Both the position numbers and the translations under genes were made by a program. Below, in pieces: positions 58,701 to 64,000 of a stretch of 64,000 nucleotides of DNA; within the stretch, counting starts at the first letter, position 1; every line of letters begins with the position of its first letter. The notes below the pieces were generated by a model that was not told the origin of the DNA, did no database searches, and saw only the letters and a program-made list of their open reading frames with translations. The DNA is from Phoronis australis (taxonomy: Eukaryota; Phoronida; Phoronidae). Location: assembly GCA_002633005.1 (NCBI GenBank), contig NMRA01000123.1, positions 128,931 through 192,930 on the forward strand, read 5' to 3'.

Positions 58701-61232
58701 ACAGTCAGGCGCGAAAATGGTCTAAACCCTCACGAAACATTAAGTGAGCTCAACACGCACCATTGTTGTAGAACATAGTTATACGCCTGTGTCCTCGTTT
58801 AGATTATTTTGAAAACGACTGCATGCACTTCACTGCAAATCTAAGACAAAGAGATAAACTTGGTCCCGATGTTATCTTTTACTTGAAATCGAACTCAAAA
58901 ATATATTTGGCATTTATTCTTTTCCTTAATACTAACTCAAGACAGTTACCAATAATTTTGTGCTTGAGTATATCACGAATTACACAAAGCACTGCGTAGT
59001 CCACATTGGCAATTGATGACCCTTAGATCTGAGCCACAAACTTGAGCAAAAACTCAAGATTCTGAGTAAAACTCAAGACTTCGAGTTCACACTCAAATTA
59101 ACGTTTATTCTAAAGTCACCAAGCGCAAATTAGGGTTACATGGTCATCCAGGTAAACCATGATACACTGCGGCACACAATATTATATGCTTATCTTATGT
59201 TCACATACAAGTGTTAAAAATAATGTCAGTTTGATTTCCAGTAAAAAAAGATTAGATCTAGGATCCAAATTGTTGAAAGAGCTGGGCTCAGCTGGCATCT
59301 AGGCTTGAAAAGGAGCGAAGAAGGCATCACATGTCCTACGGTCATCCAGCGCGGCTTGCAATTCACATTTCAATAATTTTCAAGGGACAACAAAAATAGA
59401 CATGTGCCATAAAGTTTGTAATAGAAGCGCGGTATTAGATATGTTGGAATTAATGAACGCCCGGTTTCGAATAGGAGCAACGTAGAAGAGGGTCTGGAAT
59501 ACTAACCGCGTGCTGCCACTTTGTTATAAAAAACACGAACATGAGTATACTGACAACACTGTATGGACCTGGAAGCTAGCAGTATGGCAGGATTTCATGT
59601 GTAATAAAACATTTGGATACTAAACTCTTAACTATGATAAAAGAACTTGATAATTCATTTGATCTGAGGGCTGTCTGTGCAGGTTTCAATAACAAAACCG
59701 TTTGTTATGCACCACTTGGAATAATCTCTGGCAGCAGGTTTCGAAGATCGCATGTTGACATTGAATCCAATACGGATATTTTTTCAATTTAGAACACACT
59801 GCGGTGGAATAGTCTTAACATTATCTGATCTAAATTTTTCCACAAAAATGAACAGGAAAACTTACATTTCCAAAGTTTATGTTGTGAAATTGACATCAAC
59901 AAAACAGAAATTAGAAATTATTAGCAAAACAGTTAACATATGAAAGTTGAAAACATAACGATATTGGTAATTATTTTTACTTGAATTTTAAGAACCTTTT
60001 CCCTGGTAATAAAATCTGGCCTAAGAAAGGCCGACACAAATGGTTTTAATCTTGATCTAGAGTGAGGAAGCTATGCATTGAGGACAGGCTGAAAAATGAC
60101 AAACAAAAAAGCTTCTCAATTGTTTAGAGAAGAATTTGACCATATTTTTAGACATGTGAAAACTTTCAAGGTAATGAGAGACAGACAGACAAATTTCTCA
60201 GGAGAAACAACCTAACAAACAAGAAGAGTACTGCAGGGAGCGGAAATATTGATGAACTGATTAGATTCCTTTTAAATGTTCTGGTCTTCAACGGATGAAA
60301 GTAACTGCAACAAGGGTGGACAAACTGACAGAGAAAATGCAGGTTTGAAAAACAGGAAACCAAATTCAGCATTGGCCAAGCTGCAAAGGCAAAGGTGCGA
60401 ACCCAAACCATTTTAAAAGGAAAGAATGAAGAACCTGTGCTGGCAAGTGGAAGAATCCCTGTGTCATGTGTGGTTATGCAATAGTTGGATGAACAATGTC
60501 TCACAACCAAGTGAATACAGGAAATTTGGAAACAACTTGTAATTGGCAAGAGACTGTTGGCATGGGACTATTAGCAGCCAAAGACAAAGTAAGCAATTTG
60601 CAAACGTACCTCCCTAATTCCAGGAGACTGCATTGGGTTGCTTCAAGCTCCCAACACACGGTTCAAAGAATCCTACACGCACTCATTTGAAGAATGAATG
60701 TCTTAAAGACTGTATGCCAACAAACCAGCTGGTAACAAGTGGCCACCTAGCACATTACAGATGTCTGCAAGGGAGACTTGTCTGGCACAAGCTTACATAC
60801 CTTTCTTCTTTCAATTCACACAGTCAGTCGCAGTAATAGAAGATAACCTGGGCCCACAGTATAATCTTTCAAATTGAAATTGAAATTTTTTCAGATTTCC
60901 TGTTCTACCTTTGCGCAAATTCGAGAGAAGTGTCTAGTATTCTGTACTGAACATAACACATGATTTATGCAAGTTCCCACTTGATGACCCACAGATTCGT
61001 GGCAAAAACTGGAGTAAAAATTCGGGATTTAGAAAAAAAAAACTTAAAATTTCAAGCTATAAATGAGTTTATACATTAAACGCTGAGGTAATCAAGTGCA
61101 AACTAGCCTTAAGTCATCCAAAAAACCATAAGATACTCTAATTTTGAATTTCAATAAAAGTAACAGGGAAAGTGCAAAAATAATTCCCAGCACAATTTCA
61201 AATACTAAAGCTTCCCCGGGCCCAAATCACAT

Positions 61233-61448
61233 TGCTTCGAAGACGGAGAAGAAGCCTAGGGTACGGATTCATGCCTCAGACAGTGAATAGGAGACTGATC
61301 AAGTCACAGCCGAGGAAACACGGGATCCATTTACCAAAGTGGATAGCAACACAGAAATGAACGTTCAGTTAATGAAGTCTCTGAGGAAGATCTGGTCATC
61401 TGATCTTTGTAAACGATTGCTAGATGAAAGGAATATAACTATACTAAA
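61233..61448 (+). pseudogene. Coding-like stretch of unknown origin
   Basis: One plus frame reads TEKKPRVRIHASDSE, a stop, then ETDQVTAEETRDPFTKVDSN and MNVQLMKSLRKIWSSDLCKR LLDERNITILN, ending at a possible GTGAGC donor. The amino-acid balance is coding-like, but there is an internal stop, no start and no family I recognise. It may be a decayed gene or transposon piece, or chance. Confidence 0.15.
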
Positions 61449-62092
61449 TGTGAGCTTCTCTTAATCAACTTCTTGAACTGATTGACACTACTGGCTATAT
61501 TGACATTGTAGCTAAGAACTATAAAATGAGTTAATTAAACAGTCAAAGTTGCCAATGTGAATAAATTCTAGATTAATTTCGCACTTTATGAACGACAGGA
61601 GTTTGTGGATTTTTCAATAAAGTCTAATAAGGTACAAAATAATGTAGGCTTTCACCACAGCTAGAGGTCAAAGGGCAATTAGTCTGTGCACCATTGTTGT
61701 TTTGGCTAAAAATTTTCTAAACACATCTCTATCAATAACCCACAGTGCTATAGTTCTATTTTTATTGATCTTCAATATAAGTCCAGTATTGATAAGTGAC
61801 AATGAAATAACAAAAAATATGAAACCATACATGAAATCCTGTGATGATGTAAAACAAACTGATTGGCAAAGGCAACTTTTTGTTTACCACCGTACTTTTG
61901 GCCTTGTCATCAATATGCATTGCATCTCTAATAGAGGCCGACTTCAGAGTATGGTTGAAATTAATAAACGCTGGGCTTCCATTAGAACCTTTGGTACACA
62001 TATTGTGTCAAATTCTTAACAATAGAAACAATTGAAAGCAAGGTTGATAATGTTTCCCTTAAACTCGTTCCATAATAATCCCAGAAACACAA

Positions 62093-62490
62093 CTACTGAG
62101 TACTACACTCCCCCACATTATCACCAGATGGCGCCTTAATCACCTTGTGGTGTGTTTGCCGGCCACGAGGGCGCGCTGGTCTCTGGTTCTCACCGGCCCC
62201 TCTCTCCACAGTCTCTGTGTTTGTGTCCTGCTGATTATCGTCGCTACTCACGTCAAACACATCCACCACCTCTGAGAGTCTGACAGATTTTCCTTTCACT
62301 GCCATCTTAGCTGGTGCTGGATCGTTTTCGATTGTAGCACAGGGCACATTCTCAGTGATCTTAGTATTGTCCGATAACACACAGCCCTTCTTGTCGACAG
62401 CTGTGCTTTCTTGTTGACTGGTGTCTTGTTTCTTAAAGCCAGGGATCTGCTCCACAAAGTACCTCTTGGCAGTAGCCTTCTTGCATTTCT
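62093..62490 (-). CDS. Probable last exon of an unidentified gene
   Basis: The minus strand is open from an acceptor (TGTATTTTAG ending at 62491) to the stop at 62095-62093, about 131 residues plus a split codon. It begins EKCKKATAKRYFVEQIPGFK (the first codon's first base would come from the previous exon) and is Lys/Glu/Asp/Ser/Thr-rich afterwards, with VRLSEVVDVFDVSSDDNQQ and a basic RPARPRGRQTHHKV near the end. Composition is GC-richer and more coding-like than the flanks, and an AATAAA on this strand lies 330 bases downstream (61766-61761). I do not recognise the protein; it looks like a disordered C-terminal tail. Upstream exons would be beyond 63 kb or outside the window, so the LINE would sit in its intron. 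The 173-codon ATG-started frame reads into the intron. Confidence 0.5.
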
Positions 62491-62666
62491 CTAAAATACA
62501 AAATCTTAGTTTAAAGTTCCGTCTTTCATTCTGAAGTTGGTTACTATCAGCCCAGTAGCCAGAAGATTGCTGTGAGAGCAAATGCACCCCCAACAGCAGT
62601 TGAGGTCCACCCATGAAAGTTAAGTTTAAGAATGGGTTACAACATTAAAGAGACATTACCAGTGAC

Positions 62667-63011
62667 ACGTTTATTTATCTTGGTTCAACTATCACCAGCA
62701 CTCTTGCACCGGACACTGAACTCAACACCAAGATCGGCAAAGCTACCTCAGCAATGACTCATCTAACAGAAAAGGTCTGGGAAAATCGTATGCTGACCAC
62801 CAACACCAAGATGAAGGTCTACCAGGATTGTATCCTCATCACCCTCCCATACAGCAGCTAATCATGGTCGCTATACACCCTTCAAGAGCACACACTCAAC
62901 TCATATCAATATCATACACATAGCCTGAGAATGATACTTAACATCATGTCTCCAACAACACAGTTTTGACTTGGGTGAAACTGCCTAGTATGTACGTAAT
63001 GGTTACCTAGA
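62667..63011 (+). pseudogene. Non-LTR retrotransposon fragment, reverse transcriptase C-terminal region
   Basis: One frame from 62667 reads TFIYLGSTITS, then KIGKATSAMTHLTEKVWENR, then TKMKVYQDCILITL and SWSLYTLQEHTLNSY. This is the conserved thumb-side region of LINE reverse transcriptases (pattern YLGSxI...KVY...LLYG.E.W). The catalytic YADD block and everything upstream are absent, as in 5'-truncated copies. In-frame stops occur in place of the Gly-x-Glu before SW and again near 62966. It continues after the inserted hAT-like element at 63346. RTE- or CR1-like clades are both possible; I cannot choose. Confidence 0.85.
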
Positions 63012-63017
63012 GGTGCC

Positions 63018-63339
63018 ATAGGCGGATTTAGGGGGGGGGGNNNNNNNNNNNNNNNNNNNNNNNNNNNNNNNNNNNNNNNNNNNNNNNNNNAAATGAAACA
63101 GCAACAGCATGAAGAAATATTGAGTTCAGTAACTGGGACCGGTAGTGGAGAAGGGGGAGCTCAGACCTCAGGTCACGTTCCCGTTTTTTTTTTTTTAGTC
63201 GATAGATTTTCCGAACAGAAGGTTCATACTCCTGGCCTCGGCAACTTTTGGGCCGCCTGTGCACATACAGTCCTGCTTTGGCTAATTCCTCGAGGCAACA
63301 TGTTGGGCCCCCCCTTATGATATCCTAGATCCGCCACTG
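63018..63339. mobile_element. hAT-like element inserted in a LINE, containing an assembly gap
   Basis: It starts ATAGGCGGATTTAGGGG and ends CTAGATCCGCCACTG, with GGTGCC on each side (63012-63017 and 63340-63345). Removing the element and one GGTGCC restores a continuous LINE reading frame across the site, so the insertion point is well supported. Its interior CCCGTTTTTTTTTTTTTAGTC matches the family at 56.7 kb. Fifty Ns at 63041-63090 follow a G-run, so its true length is unknown. Confidence 0.8.
63041..63090. other. Assembly gap (50 N)
   Basis: Fifty unresolved bases immediately after a run of ten Gs inside the hAT-like element. Single Ns also occur at 1049 and 24418. Confidence 1.
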
Positions 63340-63345
63340 GGTGCC

Positions 63346-63732
63346 TTCGTTGGCTTGTCCATTTTATTTATTGCATGGACGAGAATGCCAAAGGACATAC
63401 TTTATGGAGAGCTTGCCACTGAAACCAGACCTGCAGGAAGGCGCGCAAGCTTCGTTTTAAAGATGTAAGCAAGTGTGAACTGAAGACGGGAATCATCAAC
63501 ATTGCAGATTGGGAAACTCTGGCCTCCGATCACAGCAGGTGGAGGTCGACTGTCAAGTTGGGCATTAAAACCAGTGAGCACAGCACTGCTTAAAGAACGC
63601 AGTCGTCAGAGGGCAGCCTATGCTCCTACTGATCAGGACCAAATATACCCCCGTGACAACTGCAACAGAACCTGCCACTCCAGATTTGGACTCTTTAGCC
63701 ACAGGAGATGCTGCAATCCAACCAATGACTGA
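63346..63732 (+). pseudogene. Non-LTR retrotransposon fragment, 3' end with CCHC/H-type zinc knuckle
   Basis: Continuation of the same LINE beyond the hAT-like insertion: LRWLVH at the junction, RMPKDILYGELATETRPAGR, then after a frameshift KLRFKDVSKCELKTG and DWETLASDHSRWRS, then after another shift LKERSRQRAAYA and a final knuckle CNRTCHSRFGLFSHRRCC before the stop at 63730-63732. These blocks are typical of the C-terminus of LINE polyproteins. At least two frameshifts and a stop show that it is dead. Confidence 0.85.
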
Positions 63733-64000
63733 CAGAGGGTGCATATCGATTGTCTGTTGAGACAGACAGCTGCCAACAGCCAGCGGCAATGAATTGAAGC
63801 CAAGATCACTCTCAAAATGTCACTGTCTCAGTAAAGTCCAATACTTTGCTGGGAGTTCTAAAAGGCAACGAGGCAAGTAGCTGAGTGAATGCATGCATTT
63901 CGCCCCGATTAGTCGGCAATGTTGAATTCTTGGGGATTAAAAACATTACCACGCTTTAGCCTTATCAGACCTTGAATTATTGCCAAATAAGCCGACAACT

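Larger units (their letters stand above)
58081..61760. other. Stretch with no recognised gene
   Basis: Contains the E-box hairpin at 58671, short ACTCAAGA repeats near 59040-59095, and the doubtful coding-like piece at 61233-61448. The 127-codon minus frame at 60166-60549 is Phe/Leu/Cys/Ser-rich, the usual look of an antisense frame, and is not called. Confidence 0.5.

Noticed and set aside
60166-60549. 127-codon minus frame
   Set aside because: Phe/Leu/Cys-rich composition typical of antisense of purine-rich DNA; no homology.

Overview
The window is animal genomic DNA: AT-rich by eye, almost entirely non-coding, full of short decayed transposons, with one clearly recognisable gene split over six coding exons on the minus strand. 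That gene encodes a GATA-type zinc-finger transcription factor of the GATA1/2/3 class (two GATA fingers, the basic tail after the second finger, and the C-terminal ending MVSAMG that parallels MVTAMG of vertebrate GATA3). Exon sizes of 146 and 126 bases for the two finger exons match, as I recall, those of vertebrate GATA genes. An invertebrate deuterostome (hemichordate or echinoderm-like) is my best guess for the source, from protein similarity and repeat style, but the phylum cannot be fixed from this window; another marine invertebrate is possible.

Layout: 1-13.6 kb has no recognisable gene and holds several inverted-repeat elements, a direct repeat, a 45-base minisatellite and a hAT-like short element. 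14.7-36.4 kb is the GATA gene (spliced CDS 1326 bases including stop, 441 residues), with introns of about 7.9 kb, 136, 250, 3622 and 8418 bases; a possible non-coding first exon and promoter lie at 37.2-37.5 kb. The 3.6 kb intron contains a nearly exact 571-base tandem duplication joined by a single N, and the 8.4 kb intron a tight cluster of GATA motifs. 37.5-62 kb is a gene-poor flank with microsatellites, short inverted-repeat elements, two more hAT-like elements and, at 44.15-44.44 kb, a cluster of small dyads whose arms change in a compensatory way around a nearly constant five-base centre. At the right edge are the probable last exon of an unidentified gene (minus strand, 62.1-62.5 kb) and the broken 3' part of a non-LTR retrotransposon (plus strand), itself split by a hAT-like element that contains a 50-base assembly gap.

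The only gene with a known job is the GATA factor. Nothing here forms an operon-like or multi-gene system; the long empty flanks are what is often seen around developmental regulators. The least explained structure is the dyad cluster at 44 kb.
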